From NCBI GenBank assembly GCA_963966185.1, contig CAWZYM010000091.1, forward strand, positions 51,001-115,000: a stretch of DNA of 64,000 bases, read 5' to 3'. The position numbers and the translations under genes are program-made. The notes below the pieces were generated by a model. The model saw nothing but the letters and a program-made list of their open reading frames with translations. It had not been told where the DNA came from and made no database searches. Below are positions 12,650 to 25,459 of this stretch, in pieces; within the stretch, counting starts at the first letter, position 1; every line of letters starts with the position of its first letter. This DNA is from Rhabditoides inermis (Eukaryota; Nematoda; Chromadorea; Rhabditida; Rhabditidae).

Positions 12650-14509
12650 CGGAATTTACGCGCGCCGCGCGAGCACCGCTTACACGACCTTCTCCCACTC
12701 CCAAATACCTTTCTCCCCCCCAGGCGATGATATATGCAAATTTCGAGAACGCATCAGTGAGTGTTCCGGGGGCGGTTAGGTTCAAAGAATGCGCCGGTGA
12801 GTGCGAGGATTTATGGTGATTGGCTGTTACTCACTATCAAGATCGGGGGTGGTGAGAGAGCGAATCGGACTGGATAGCGCGCACGCATCTCTGCAGGTAT
12901 CGAAAAGTAAGAAGAGCGTGGGAACGCCGGCTTCGTGGGTGGTCCGCGCGAAATCAGTGAATCATTCTCGCAAACGGTCTCTCTTGTCTTCCGCTTCAGC
13001 AGCAATGATTTAGTTTACGACGTTTGGAATACGGTGTAGTCGATTGAAGAATGATTAGGATGTTCAAAAGTGAATAGGAATGTTGCTAGTAACGTAGTTG
13101 AAACATTTATGAACCCTTGGTTTTCTGGGAGAATAGTGAGCGTAGTGGTGAGTGAGACAATAGTGATTCCGGCAGTGAGTAGTGGCTGAGAGATGTATAG
13201 GTGAGATAGATGCGCGGTCGATACGGTAGCCCAAAATTTGCTAACTTACTTTTCATATGTTGTGAATTGAATTGAGTGAAAGTGAAATCCGATTGAATTG
13301 CGTCGATAATGTGGCTACATAAATTCGGAGGAATCGAGGAGAAAAAAAGAGAGAGGAAGCAGGAAGGTGACAGATTGCGGTTGCGAAATAATCGAATAAT
13401 GTAACAATCAATCCCGAATTTCATTATTGCAACGTAATGGTAGCACAAATAACACACAATAACCACTTGTTGAAATCAATTATGAAACAACTCTCAAGCA
13501 AACGCATACCATAAAGCGATATGTAAAAGTGAAGCACAACTAATACAAATGTCAAAGTTCATAAGTTCATAATATTATAATCACGGAAACAGTTGATAAT
13601 TGAATAAGCGGATTCGCGGCCCGTACTTTCGGGGCGATTGATTCACTTCTCCATTCCCCAGCCAGCATCTCTCCACACCTACCGTAATCGTCATACATCA
13701 AAGACGCCGCGGCGGCGCAGCCAGCCGGCGCCCCGTGATATACACCTTAGATCAGGCGAGATAGTGGGGAGAAGTGAGAGGGTGCAGGGGTGTGGGAGAC
13801 AGGTGCCAGCCGAGGGAGGGAAGGAGGGGAGGTCACTGGCGAATTAGCCATGCTTGTTTCGTGCTCCGTGCTCACTTTATTCGTATTCACCTATGCTCAT
13901 GATGTCATGATTTCGAGTTACTAGCTCTTTGCCGGGTTTTTTGTCATGCTTTTCACCGTGAAGATGTGATACGTTTCTTCGAAACAGCTTATGAATACGC
14001 TTTTCGGTCCTGTAACCTCAAAAATTTCAAAGGGTGTTGCGAAGAGTGTGATGACTAACTAAGATTAGTGGTTACTCACTCTTCAGTCGCTTGCAATTTG
14101 CAATGTACATTTTGGTCGCAGTCGCTTTTCGAGCACTCTATGTTTCACCTGCGGCATTTCCTATTTCATATTTCCACTTGTCACTTGTCACGCGTCGGGT
14201 TTCGGGTCGGAGCCTATCGAATTCCTCCCACTAAATCCACATTCCACTACACAAAACACGTCTATTGGAAGCGGGAAGCCTCTTGTTTGACGTTCTCTGT
14301 GACAGAATTTTCTGACTGCTCCACTTTTGCTCCTCTCTAACTTCACATCAGCTTCGCTGACTCTACGATTGCAATTGCAATAGTATCGATATTGATACGA
14401 TACGACTGATACGCAAGCTCGTTACGTAAGCCGGATACATTGTTGAGCCTGGTACGTTATTCGTATACGTATTGCTCCATCGGCTCCGGAATCTGAGTCA
14501 CCATCGCGG

Positions 14510-15087
14510 ATGAACACTTCTGACCCGTTCTGGCAGCTTCTGGAAGGCTACGATGCCTCTCTGGCGCCCTATCACTACTATCCCCAGCCGGTACTCGTCA
14601 CTATGATCATCCCATTCGCCGTTCTAGTGGCGCTGGTGAGTTGCAGAGAGGGGGTGAAGTTATTCGCGATTATATAAACGTTTACTTCGATCAATCTTTT
14701 CGTAAATGTATACGTGCGAAGTGATCCGAAGTAATGCAAAGGCGTCGCAATGCTATCGAAAGTGATTAGAAGTTATTTACTGCACTTCCCCTGTTCGTGG
14801 TGCTATTGATATGCCTCACTCGCCTTGCAAAAACACTCTTGTTCGCGATTTCATAGTGACGTCATAGTATTGATCGCAGATGACGTCACAGTATCGATTG
14901 ATCGATTGATTCAGAATGACGTGGAACAGGTGGCGACGTGGATAGCGTCCGTCAACATGTCGTGGGTCGATCCGCGGCTCAAGTACAGGCCAGAAGACGT
15001 GGGAGGCCAGACGGTGAGAGTCTCTCTCTCCCTTTCTCTCTTTCTCTCTCTCCCTCTTTCTCTCTCTCTGTCTCTCTCTCTCTCTAT

Positions 15088-15137
<50 letters not shown>

Positions 15138-15507
15138 CCCCCCCTCTCTCTCTAGTCTGACTTGCAGGAGTTATACGTGCGCGAGTCGAAGCTATGGAGA
15201 CCTACCATCTACGCCTACAACAGTATTGAGACACGCTACACTCACGAGGGGTTCGAGCAGGATATGGTGGTGAGAGAGAGGGGGAGAGGGAGGGAGGGAG
15301 GGAGGGAGGGAGGGAGGGAGGGAGGGAGGGAGGGAGGGAGGGAGGGAGGGAGGGAGGGAGGGAGGGAGGGAGGGAGGGAGGGAGAGAAAGAGAAAGGGAA
15401 GAGGGAGAGAAAGAGGAAGTCTAGGTGGAGCCGTCCGGCCGCGTCATCTACCGCGTCACTGCTTTCTACACGTGCATCTGTCAGATGAGCGAGCATGTGC
15501 GTATTTC

Positions 15508-15550
<43 letters not shown>

Positions 15551-16057
15551 CTCCCTCTCTCTTTACTCCTCACGATTATTTATAACCATTATCCAATGAA
15601 CAGTAAGAATTTCTTTGCTTCTGCTGCAACTCTTTCTCTCCCATTTAGTTATGACTAGACGACAAAGTTGATAGATCTTTCCAGCTGCAACTGTTCCCTT
15701 TCGACTACCACCACTGCGCGATCGGCTTCGCATCCGATACCGTACCCGACACTCACCTGAACATCACTGTGGGAGACTCGTTGAGAGGCGAGAAGGACCT
15801 CATACTAGTGAGTCTTTGTCATTTTGTTTTTGTTTAGCCTGAAAAGTGTTATCATTCTGTGATCTAAAAGTTCTGTGTCAGAAGGATTGTCAGAAGATTA
15901 CCAGATGTTATCACATCAGATGAAATCAAAACAGCGTCTGGAATGCGACTGACGAAATATCTTTTTTTTCTTTCAGGGAAATTCCGAGTGGAGTGTTGTG
16001 GAAGCTTCGAGTGATCGGTATGATGCGATCGCGTATGGCAAGAAATATCCGATTGTG

Positions 16058-16109
<52 letters not shown>

Positions 16110-16588
16110 CACATCACTCTCTTCAGGCCTATTTCATCGTCTCCATAGAACGTGAGCCCACCTACTACCTGTGGGTGATCGTTCTCCCGACCTACTTCAT
16201 CACTCTGATTATCCTCGCCGGAAACCATCTTCCATTGAGCACCAACGGGTTCGATAAGGTGAATATTCAAGAAACTTATTCAAGATACTTACTTCAGAGC
16301 AGTTTCCAAAACAGATCCTAAAACTTCTCAAACAAACTTGCACTTGGTCGTGTTTCGATGTTAAAGGCAGTTGCAGATGAAATTAAGATATTATCCGTTA
16401 CTTACCCGATTCACAATTCCGTTCATATCGCCCTGGGTCTGTCCGGGCAGCTGGCACTCATCTTCATGCTGACACTCGTGTCCAGCGGCATAGCCAAGAC
16501 GAACAGTGTCTCCATCATCAGTGAGGGGGGAGGGGGGGGGGGTGGAGGAAGAGGAAGAGGGGAGAGAAAGAGAGAGGAAGAGAGAGGA

Positions 16589-16621
<33 letters not shown>

Positions 16622-17126
16622 GGGGGGGGGTGAGAGAAAGGGTTATGTCATTTCAGTGATATTCGAACTCGCCGAGATCTTTCTCTGTTTCCTCTCGTGT
16701 ATAGTTTCAGTGGCGTGCAATGAGGTAAAAAAATGCATGTATGTTTGTTATATATTTGTATTTCACTCAGTACACCCAGTACTGTATTAGACATGAACAG
16801 CCTATGCACCCTTTGATTATGTGCGTTACGTTTGCCGACAGAAAAAGGTATGTAACTGCTTCTTCTATCTTGTTCAAGTCCACGGTTGTGCATATTTGCA
16901 AGTCGTGCATATTTGCAGATCGAATCAGTCTGCAATTGTGAAGGAGGCGACTATAAAACGGACTGGAAGGAGGATGGATTATTTCTGGTATTACACTTTT
17001 TAAAGATCGATTTCACGTTTTTTTAGGTTTGCACTCATGCAATTGGCCAACACAGCAGCGCTTGGATTTTTTGTCGGACATTACGGGAGAACCATTGATC
17101 TGAAGAATAAAACAATCAATTTCTGA
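14510..17126 (+). CDS. Pentameric ligand-gated ion channel subunit (Cys-loop family, nematode LGC-like)
   Basis: Twelve phase-consistent exons: 14510-14635, 14915-15013, 15168-15269, 15425-15496, 15685-15807, 15977-16054, 16127-16258, 16367-16520 (or from 16388), 16657-16724, 16771-16847, 16919-16987, 17027-17126; about 399 residues. The ligand-binding domain begins LLEGYDASLAP and contains MSWVDPRLKY, SKLWRPTIYAYNS and the Cys-loop end QLFPFDYHHC. The loop-C region (SSDRYDAIAYGKKYPI) lacks vicinal cysteines, so this is not a nicotinic alpha-type site. M1 is YYLWVIVLPTYFITLIILAG, M2 is IALGLSGQLALIFMLTLVSS, M3 is IFELAEIFLCFLSCIVSVA, and M4 follows a short M3-M4 loop of about 50 residues. No signal peptide precedes the ATG, so an upstream exon is likely missing. 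Ligand and ion selectivity cannot be read. The two Cys-loop cysteines are two residues further apart than normal. Confidence 0.85.
15287..15384 (+). repeat. (GGGA)n tract in channel intron
   Basis: About 24 uninterrupted GGGA units directly downstream of a GTGAGAGAGA donor run, between exons 3 and 4 of the channel gene. The G-rich strand is the coding strand, so the pre-mRNA carries it. Four GGG runs with single-A loops satisfy the usual G-quadruplex rule many times over. Confidence 0.9.
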
Positions 17127-17422
17127 TCACACTAATTAAAATAAATAATTAAAATTTAACATGTTACTTGATGTCAAGTCACAACCCAACTCACAACACA
17201 ACATCACAATTCGTCAGGGCAACTGTGCGTTAACTGCGGGCAATTGTGCACTATTTGCCACTCGATGCCACGCCCTAATCCTGAAGTTCCGCCCATTTTA
17301 CGATACGATCATATGTTTTTGTCGTTTTTGTTAGTTTTACATTCGAAAACCTTGTATATTGTTGGTTTATCTATTGTATTTCTTTGTGAACAAGTTATTT
17401 ACAGTCCTGCATTTACTAGGAG
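17127..17422 (+). other. Short spacer between channel and SLAIN-like genes
   Basis: About 296 bases. It holds the channel 3' end and then AT-rich sequence. TTTACAG and TACTAG acceptor-like sites lie just before the next ATG at 17423. The short same-strand gap is compatible with a trans-spliced downstream gene of an operon, but nothing in the sequence proves it. Confidence 0.5.
17140..17145 (+). terminator. Poly(A) signal of the channel gene
   Basis: AATAAA lies 14 bases after the TGA stop of the ion-channel gene, inside an AT-rich stretch. Confidence 0.6.
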
Positions 17423-20400
17423 ATGAGTTTTGTATCGGAATCGACAGCAGACGACGACGATGAGACGTGGCTCACCGGACCCACTCCAGGTTCGTTTGTT
17501 TACAAGGTTTTATTATTAATTATTGTGTTTGTAGTTTATGTCAAAGTTGTATAGTGTTGTTGTTTGTAACGTGAATGAATATCATTCACATATGTAGGTC
17601 TGGAGTCGAAATCCACGCAGAGCAGTGCGAAGGACCTCGACATCGACGCGTGGCTCAAGGTGCGTATTTTAATTGTTTTTGTTTATTTAATATGGTTTTA
17701 AACAATATATAATGTTTACAAATCTTTAATAATGTATTATTTTTAGTCGGCGACGGCCACCGTCGACTTCAAGACACGCACGGCGCTCAGTCGCAAGCTC
17801 CAGCACAACGCCGAGAAGAAAGGTGTGTTTCCCTTTTATTTATCTTTTCTGTTTACTATTTTGTATTATTATACTAATATGGGAGATTTTAACGCATTAA
17901 CTTCTACTGACAGATGAGAAGCGTCCCTCTGCATTCTTGCATAGTCGATAACGGCAATAACATGGCATTGCGCTTGCTAATCGGGTAACAGCGATGATCA
18001 TCTCCTACCTATCACTGTGTCGTCGTGTGTTGTGACATGTATGCTCTGCACTTGCTTCCGTACTTTTTTCCTACGTTTTCTTGCTGCATGACTGTGATGT
18101 GAAGTGGTCGTCGATCGATTTCGTAATCTTTCCCACTAACATGTATGTATCTACCATCCCATCTCGTGCTTGCCCATCGTGGTGACGTGTCGTGTGTTTT
18201 CAGCGTGGCGGCGGCGGCAGCGCCTGCTGAATCAAGTGTCGCTCGACTCGGTGACCGAGGAGACGACGCCGCCGCCGCCGGACGCGTTCGAGCACGCCTA
18301 CGACCCGGCGCTCAGTCCCGGCTCCGTCTCGCAGACCATGTCCACGCCGCCCTCGCTCTTCCCGCCGCACCTCTCGCACCACTCGGCCTTCTCCCCTGTC
18401 CTCATGCGCAGCTGTCCGAGCGTCGACCGCCGGCCGCTGTCCGAGACGGCGTTCGAGGAGTTGGAGGAGGAGCTGATGGCCGCCGAACTCGCCGGACTAC
18501 TCGGAGACTCACCCGACGCCACCCTCCCACTGGGTGACGAGATGGAGGAAGAGGATTTTGTGCCGCCGCCGCCTCCTCCTCCGCCTGTGGAGCAGGAGCA
18601 GATGGTGGAGAAGGAGCAGGAGCCTCTCCGCCCCGATTATCTGCCTGCTCCTCCTGCTCCTCGCGTGGAGCAGCTGCAGGTGGAAGTCGGCGACGAGGAG
18701 GACGAGTTCTTCGACGCCGACGACGACTACGAGACGTTTGTGCAGGCGTCGCCGCGCATGTCCGCGTCCTGCCACGAAATGGAGGAGTACGGTAGGTGCT
18801 GCCCTCGTATCTCGCACCTTGCACTATTGGTGTTTTTGTTTTGTGGTCGTGGTTCTTTCATAGCGTGGCGCCCCCGTGGTTGTATATCATATCCCGATCT
18901 AAAAGAAATCCCCCGCGTCCTATTTTCTCCCGCGCGTGTCGGCTGTTTTCTGGAAAATGTGTGTTAGGGTCGTATAATTAATTTGGGGTTTGCATTCGCA
19001 AGGTTTATTATTACAGGTGTAGTCAATCTCTTTGAAACTACCCTAAATTTACTTTTTAAAGACACAATCTTTGGTCTCGTGTCGAAGGTGTAGCGATTCT
19101 GGAAGAGACTGACCGGGACCGCCAGTAGTGAGTACTGTAGTCTGTAGCTCTGCAGGTTCGACTGGTTGGTAATTGGTGATCTTGGAATAAACGTTCGCAG
19201 ACTGTAGCAAAGAGACGCGTTCGGGTCGCAGCACTTCTCAGAATCTAGTTAGAAACGTCGAAAAGATTCTGGATTTCACAAGATGTTATCGACTATTGTA
19301 AGGAGACGTGTTTAGGACGCAGCAGTTCGCGTGGTCCGTGGACGGATCAGCCACTGGGGCGACTGGAGGAGAGGGAGGAGCGAGGAGGACGCAGCCTCAG
19401 CATCAGTCCCCAGCCACACACTGCCGCCGCCGCCGCCGCGGCCCCTTCCCAGATGAGCGCGTCGGTGCACCCCTCGGCGGGAGCAGCGGGGCTGCGACCA
19501 CCTCGCGCCACTTCCATGGTGCGACCGGGGCAGGTGAAGGCAGAGCAGCAGCAGCCGGCGGCGGCGGCGGCAGCGAGAGTGGGCGCGCGAGCGGGTGCGC
19601 GACCCGAGGAGACCTCATCGGCACGCTCGCCGCGGAGTGTGTCGCTGGCGCCGGGCATGGTTGCGCAGAGGAGCAATCAGGTGGGTATATGGTAGTTTGA
19701 TCGAGTTTCGAAGTTTAGAAATAAAACGGGTATCTCATTTGCGTTTCGTGTGCATTCTTCCGTTATGAATTACGAAATTACGATAATACTTTAGTTTGAT
19801 TCGGTTGTGAAATCGAACATGGGAGGCCTGAATCGAGAATCGAGATGCATGGATGAATTTAGTGTTCCTTTTTTTTCAGGCGACCACCCGTCGCTCTCCC
19901 CTGCAGAGGGTGTCCCCGCAGCAGCAGCAGGCGACTCCCCGAGCCCATCCCGCTGTCCGAGCGGTGAACGTGGTCACGGCGACGCAGCACCTGGCCGCCA
20001 CTCCCCGAGCAGTCAAGGCCAAGGTGTCGCCGCGGGTGTTGACCATGGCCAGTCCGCAACCGCACCAGATGCAGAATGGGAATGGTGGTGCTGTGAGGTG
20101 AGTGTAGGGTTGTTCTTGTTTTGACTACGAGTAAGTCTTGGACAGAAAATGTTCGATTATGAAGTCTGGTTATAGTAATTTATACGGTCACATATTATCA
20201 CGTGAAATAAATGGTGAAAACTGAAGAAAACGATTAATGTTTAGGTGTAATGTGTTTCTCGTTTCAGCCCCGCTCCCCCTCCCGTGGCGGTGAGCAGCGA
20301 GCTGCAGGCGCTGCAGGACCTGGCCCGGCAGCAGGAGGAGGCACTCCGGCAGGAGGTGAGAGACATGGGACAAGTGTGTGGGACAACAACAAGTTGAGAC

Positions 20401-21627
20401 AACTGACAAGCCAAGAGACGAACATTGCGCAACACTCACAATGATTGTGTGACAACGATAACCGTATTGTGCTCTACTGGTTTAGGGTCCCTATTAGGGA
20501 TTAACTATTATTGTAATTAGATGACTAGATGTTACTCTTTCTCGCTCAGGTGCTGCGTCCGCGCGAGCGTCAGAACTCGTGGCAGAGCGACCGGCCGGCG
20601 CCCTCTGTCTCGCCCGCCCTGTCGATAGCGAGCAGCAAGAGCGTCACCGAGTTTGGACAGATGCACAAGCCGGTGTCGGTGAGTGGGAGTGGGAGATGTC
20701 AGAAAATGTCAACACTTTTATGAAGCCGTACTTTGTACTTGGTATGGATTGGTTGTGAACCCAGATGACACTGGGATTAGATGTGTAGAGAAGTATTATT
20801 GCTGTCTCACAGCGAAGTTGGAAATGGTGGGTATGCGGAAATACTGGAAAGAAATGGAAGTTGTATGGAAGATGAAGATTTATGGTAGATGTATGGTTGT
20901 TTATGACTTTTTTTTGTTTTCAGCGTCTCCCGCAGCCGTCCCGCCGCACTATCCAGCCGCCTAAGAAAGTGACCATGCCGGCCAGAGTGTGAGTCTTTGA
21001 CGACTATTTGAATGTTTGGTTTTAGGGAGGTTCTAAGATACTTTTTGTGCAAAACTTTACCCACCCCCACCTTTTCTGTCTAATTCTCTTCAGCGCCCCA
21101 TACTCTCTTGGGCAAAGTTTCGGGCGTGGGTAAAGTATGGTCAAAGTTTGGGCTCGGTTTCAAAACGTGACTCTCAGTCCAGCAGTGAGAAACTTGGGGC
21201 AAAAATGGAAACTTTACCCTTCTGCGACCCTTAACTTGGGTCAAATTTTATCTTAGAACCTTCCTTATAGTCGTAAGTGGTAATCTCTGTTTAGTTCACA
21301 GGGCACGCAGACAGGTAAGTGCATATTGTGATGGTGAAATCTGCCAAGAGATGTATATGTTTTGCCGCCGCTCCACATTTGCTCCTACACTGCTCTCATC
21401 AATATGATCACACCATGTTTGTAGCGTAGATGAAAGTGGTTGTTTTAGAGGACTTTCTGTCAGTCGAGCGGCCTCGGTGGCGGAGTCTCGGCCAGCTGAT
21501 GAGGACGAGTGTTTCTGAGGAGGACGAGGAGGCGGAGTCTGTGTGGGCGGGGTCTCGCGGCGAGCTGACGCTGTCGAGCTACGCCGACCTGCCGCACACT
21601 CCTTTTCGACTGCACTCTGCTCACTGA
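17423..21627 (+). CDS. SLAIN-motif-like microtubule plus-end protein
   Basis: Eleven phase-consistent exons: 17423-17489, 17598-17659, 17747-17822, 18204-18791, 19316-19680, 19880-20097, 20268-20355, 20550-20678, 20924-20988, 21295-21314, 21449-21627; about 618 residues. It starts MSFVSESTADDDDETWLTG, an acidic-Trp-Leu motif like the DEE(S/T)WL of SLAIN proteins. An acidic, Pro-rich middle follows, then a long Ala/Ser/Arg/Pro basic disordered region. A short helix has LQDLARQQEEALRQE, close to the ARxQEExLRQE of SLAIN1/2. Near the C-terminus a basic segment RLPQPSRRTIQPPKK resembles the RSLPxP repeats. SLAIN proteins bind EB1 and ch-TOG at growing microtubule ends. The canonical Trp-Cys-Arg region is not obvious, so the homology is suggestive only. 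One exon is just 20 bases, and intron 10 carries a foldback element. Confidence 0.55.
21025..21267. mobile_element. MITE-like element with terminal inverted repeats
   Basis: GGGAGGTTCTAAGATA at the left end and TATCTTAGAACCTTCC at the right end are inverted copies with one mismatch, flanked by TTA on both sides. The interior of about 210 bases codes for nothing and has short repeated AAGTTT/AAACTT motifs. It sits in the intron before the 20-base exon of the SLAIN-like gene. Size and termini fit a nonautonomous DNA transposon. Confidence 0.65.
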
Positions 21628-22970
21628 CTACTGTCTTTGCAATGTTGCCATACTCGATTTCAGATTAGGCATTTGTACTTTGTACTGACAAATTGATTGG
21701 TTGTGAACCCTGTGGATGGTACTCGTATAGATTTATATTGATGAAATGTATAATAACTGTGCTATCTAGCTTGAGGGTCCACTAGTCGCGAGCTTTTTGT
21801 TCGAAGCAGCTAGTTTGATGAACCTGCCTTTGTACAGATAAAATTCCTTGTGCTTGTGTACTTTGTTATGACCATAAGACTATAAGAGCATCAAAACACA
21901 GTGAGCTCGCGTTTCCGCCTGGCTCATATTTGAATACGCGCGTCTGCAAAGTGCAACGGAAGTGCGCCGCGTCCGCTCAGACTGTCGACATCCGGTGACA
22001 ATACTTTCAACCCTTACTTATTTTCTTCATTCATTTCCGTTTTCAACTATTCTTTTTCGTTGTTTTTCTGGTATTACCTCTCGTGTTTTGCTAGGCGATG
22101 GAAATTTACAACAGCCCTTGGTTGTTCGTACACAGGACTCACGCATAGAGGGGGACAGAGAGAGAGAGAACTGGCCGCCGCAGACGACGACAATAACAAG
22201 CGGGCGGGGCGGCGGCTCGCCCCGGCTACACACTGTTTTCGCTAGTGCCGAGTCGCCGGGTTGTTTTGAGCAAAGGGTAGGGAGGCTCATCTGTGCTAGC
22301 CTCGACCGATGGCCTCCCCTCCTCCTCCTGCTCCTGCTCCTCCTTCTCCCATCCATGCCTAATCAACCACAACGCGCGGCGGTTGTTGACAAAGCGGGCA
22401 CGCGCCTCTCTTCTCAATTACTCGCGCTTCTCACTCTCTCCCTATTAGCATCGTCGTGCGCGGATGTGCGGGGAAAAGAGAGGTGCGCCATCCGTCCGAC
22501 GACCGAGATTCAGTGTCCGGGGCGCGGGCGAGCGACGACCCCGTTTTTCTGAGAGGGGGCGGTGTCCATCGATTACCGGTTACAACATACCAGTAAGGGG
22601 GGAGTGGAGATGATTCGTTGCCTTCGCGCAGGTGAGAATCTCTCTTTGCGTCGCAGTGTCTCGTCGACCCTCTCTCTCTCGCTAACTCGCAATCGATGCA
22701 TCGCCACCCCAGTTCTTTCTCTCTCTCTCTCTCTATCCGCTCCCCTCACTCACTCACTCATTCACTCGCGTCCTGTTTTGTTTGTGTGTGTGTGGCGCGC
22801 GCGAATTCCGGGCTCTCCGTCCTCGCCCCAGCACGCATATCATTTATAGATGGTTGTTATTGGAATGTGTGTGTGAGTTGTGGTGATAGTGAGGAGGAAA
22901 AGATGTCCGCCGGTCGGGAGGAGGCGACCGCGTATTGACATTGCTTGCCGCCGCCGCCGCTGCATGCACG

Positions 22971-23011
<41 letters not shown>

Positions 23012-24394
23012 TCTCATTCCCGCATAGCTACAGCTGTTTGTGTGTGTGTGGTGTGGCTGGGGAGAAGGCCCACCCCAGTCTTTCTCTCTATTTCTGCATG
23101 GATAGCAAACTGTGCAAACAGCCACTATCGCTCTCCGTGGTGGCATGCCATCGTCTTGTGCAATCCGGCACCTACTACGCTTATTCCGCGCGCGCGTGCG
23201 CTCCGTGTTTTTTTTTTTGCGCTTGCGCGCCGTTGTTTTTGAGTGAGTGTAGGCGCGCGGCGCTACATGTTCGCGTTTTGTTGGACGACGGTGATCGATC
23301 TACTTACTATTCTCACTCACTCAGACTGAATTTTCATAAGATTACATCACTTGTCACTTTGTCGGGACGCGGCGGCGGCGGCAGCAGTGTGTAAACCGGG
23401 CGAGGCGAGAGCGAGGGAGAGAGAGAGAAATGCATGCATGAGCCACCGCCGCCCTTCCTCCCTCGCCTCACCTCGATCGCTATCGATTCCGCGCCATCAC
23501 CGTGACGTCATTGTTGTTATTGTTGTTGCCGGGGCGCGCGAATACTGGTTGCTGATTGATCACCTGTTGCAGCTAGATCGTCGTGGGACGCGGCATAGCC
23601 GTGTATTGTACAGTCTTCGCCCGTCTAGCAGAGGCGACCCTACCTACCTCAGCCCTCGCTTGCCATAGATATCGGCTAGCCTCGTAGAGAGATCACATGT
23701 GAGTGGGGGTGTGTTTGTGTGTTTTCTTATCGGCCACTAGCCACTACTGTTTTGACGTGTGTGTGTTTTTTTTGCGGGACGCGAGTGCAGCAGCAGCAGC
23801 TGATCTGTTGTTGTTTGTTTGTGCATTTTAGGGGCGAGTGGTGATTGCCGGCAAAGCAAATGCGTGTAGCTGTGATAAGCGCTCGGTGGTACGCCGCCTT
23901 GTTTACTAGTTGGCGTGCAGTAGTAGTTGTTAGTCGGTTAGTTGTTTGGTTTGTCCGTCGCGGCCTGACGGCTCTTCTGTGGCTGTTTGTATGACACGAT
24001 CTCTCTCTCTCTCTCCATCTCTCTCTCTTTCTCCTCTCTCCTCTCTCTCTCTCTCTCTCTCTCCCCCTGACACGACCGGATCGCCCATACTCGTTTCGCA
24101 TATGCGTTGTGATGACCGTCTGGGCATCAAGTCGCTGGGGCGGCCGGGGTATCCAGAAAGTTGTTTACTGAGTGGCTCGCTCCTCGGGCGCTCTCTCTCC
24201 CTATACGGGAATAATCGAGTGTGGCCGAAGAGGGAAGAGGTGAAGCATCAAGTCTTCGAGGTGTGACCACAGCAGCGCCGGCGGAACCAGTTGTCTGACA
24301 GGCGGCTAGAGAGCGACTGTTGTTTATAGTACATTCGGGTCGACTGATCGAGTGTCTATGTGTGTAGACGTGACGAGGCTACAATCTATCGATC

Positions 24395-24429
<35 letters not shown>

Positions 24430-24697
24430 CCGGTGTTCGTTCGCGAGAGTATTTTGCAGCGAGTGGTGAGTGGAAAGAGAGAGAGAGAGTTGAAGGGGTA
24501 AGAGCGCCCTTGCCGGTCACATGCTATCGTCAGCACCGCCGCCGCCGACTTGTTTTGCCCTGCCGGGGACATGTGATTGTGTCTCAATTTTTCAATGTCT
24601 GCTGGTTGCTTGCGAAACGCATCTTTTCTTCGGGAGAAGGAGAGTTCACTGATCACTGGACGGGAACGCTCGTCGGTCTCATCTCTCGTCCCGTCAC

Positions 24698-24747
<50 letters not shown>

Positions 24748-25159
24748 TTCTCCCAATTCTTTCACCTACTCTGTTTGGCTTACCTGTTCCCAATCGAATG
24801 CCTCTTGGCCCATCGTTTTTTTCTCTCGTTTCTCTCTCGCTGCGCATTCGCTTTCCGCCCGCGCCTTACGTCATCTCACGCTCTCTGGCATCTCTCTCTC
24901 TCACTCCCTCTCTCTCTCTCTCTCCCTTTCTCTCTCACTCACTCACTCTCTCTCTCCCGTCAGTCTTGTTTTGCATTCTCTCTCGCCCCTCTATCTCTCT
25001 CTCTCTCTCTCTCTCACCCTCACGCATAGTGAGCAATGGAATACGGCTAGTGAGAGAGAGAGGGTGAGTGAAAGAGAATAATGTGTGCGGTATGGCAAAT
25101 TGACAGGAGAGAGAGAGGACGCACGCACCATTTTGGAACGTGTTGTTTCGAGAGGGGTG

Positions 25160-25206
<47 letters not shown>

Positions 25207-25412
25207 TGTATGTGTCGAGTGTTGTCTAGCCCGAGACACAGTTGTTTTGATGGTGTGGCATTGCGAGTCGTGAGCCAGCTGATATCTCTCTCTCTTTCTT
25301 TATCGCTCTCTCTCTCTCTCTCTCTATGTGAGAAGTGAAAGCCTTGTCTCTGACGTGTGTGTGTCCGTGTTGTTCTTGGCTATGTGAATGGGTTAGGAAG
25401 AGAGAGAGAAGG

Positions 25413-25459
<47 letters not shown>

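Larger units (their letters stand above)
7178..14509. other. 7.3-kb spacer between egl-5 and the ion-channel gene
   Basis: Upstream region of both flanking genes. It holds GA/CT runs (7820-7850, 8650-8690, 11635-11675, 12160-12215, 12420-12445), GGA-rich runs (7935-7980, 9050-9105, 10225-10290) and an 11-bp perfect inverted repeat CTACGGTAGCC at 8501-8511 with its complement at 8524-8534. A TATAAAA lies at 12643-12649. Exon-like pieces include 10116-10232 (+) and 12724-12756 (+, MIYANFENAS followed by GTGAGT), and 13745-13683 (-, ends in SLMYDDY before GTAGGT). They do not chain with each other or with the neighbours in any way I can support. There is no second homeobox. Most of this is probably regulatory or unannotated 5' UTR. 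Confidence 0.5.

Noticed and set aside
14093..14337. Open frame with a possible signal sequence upstream of the channel gene
   Set aside because: It stops without a donor in phase with the channel's first exon, and its codon use is unlike the other exons.
22200..22552. Open frames in the CpG-rich stretch before Musashi
   Set aside because: Base composition opens several overlapping frames on both strands. No phase-consistent splice partners or recognisable domains were found.
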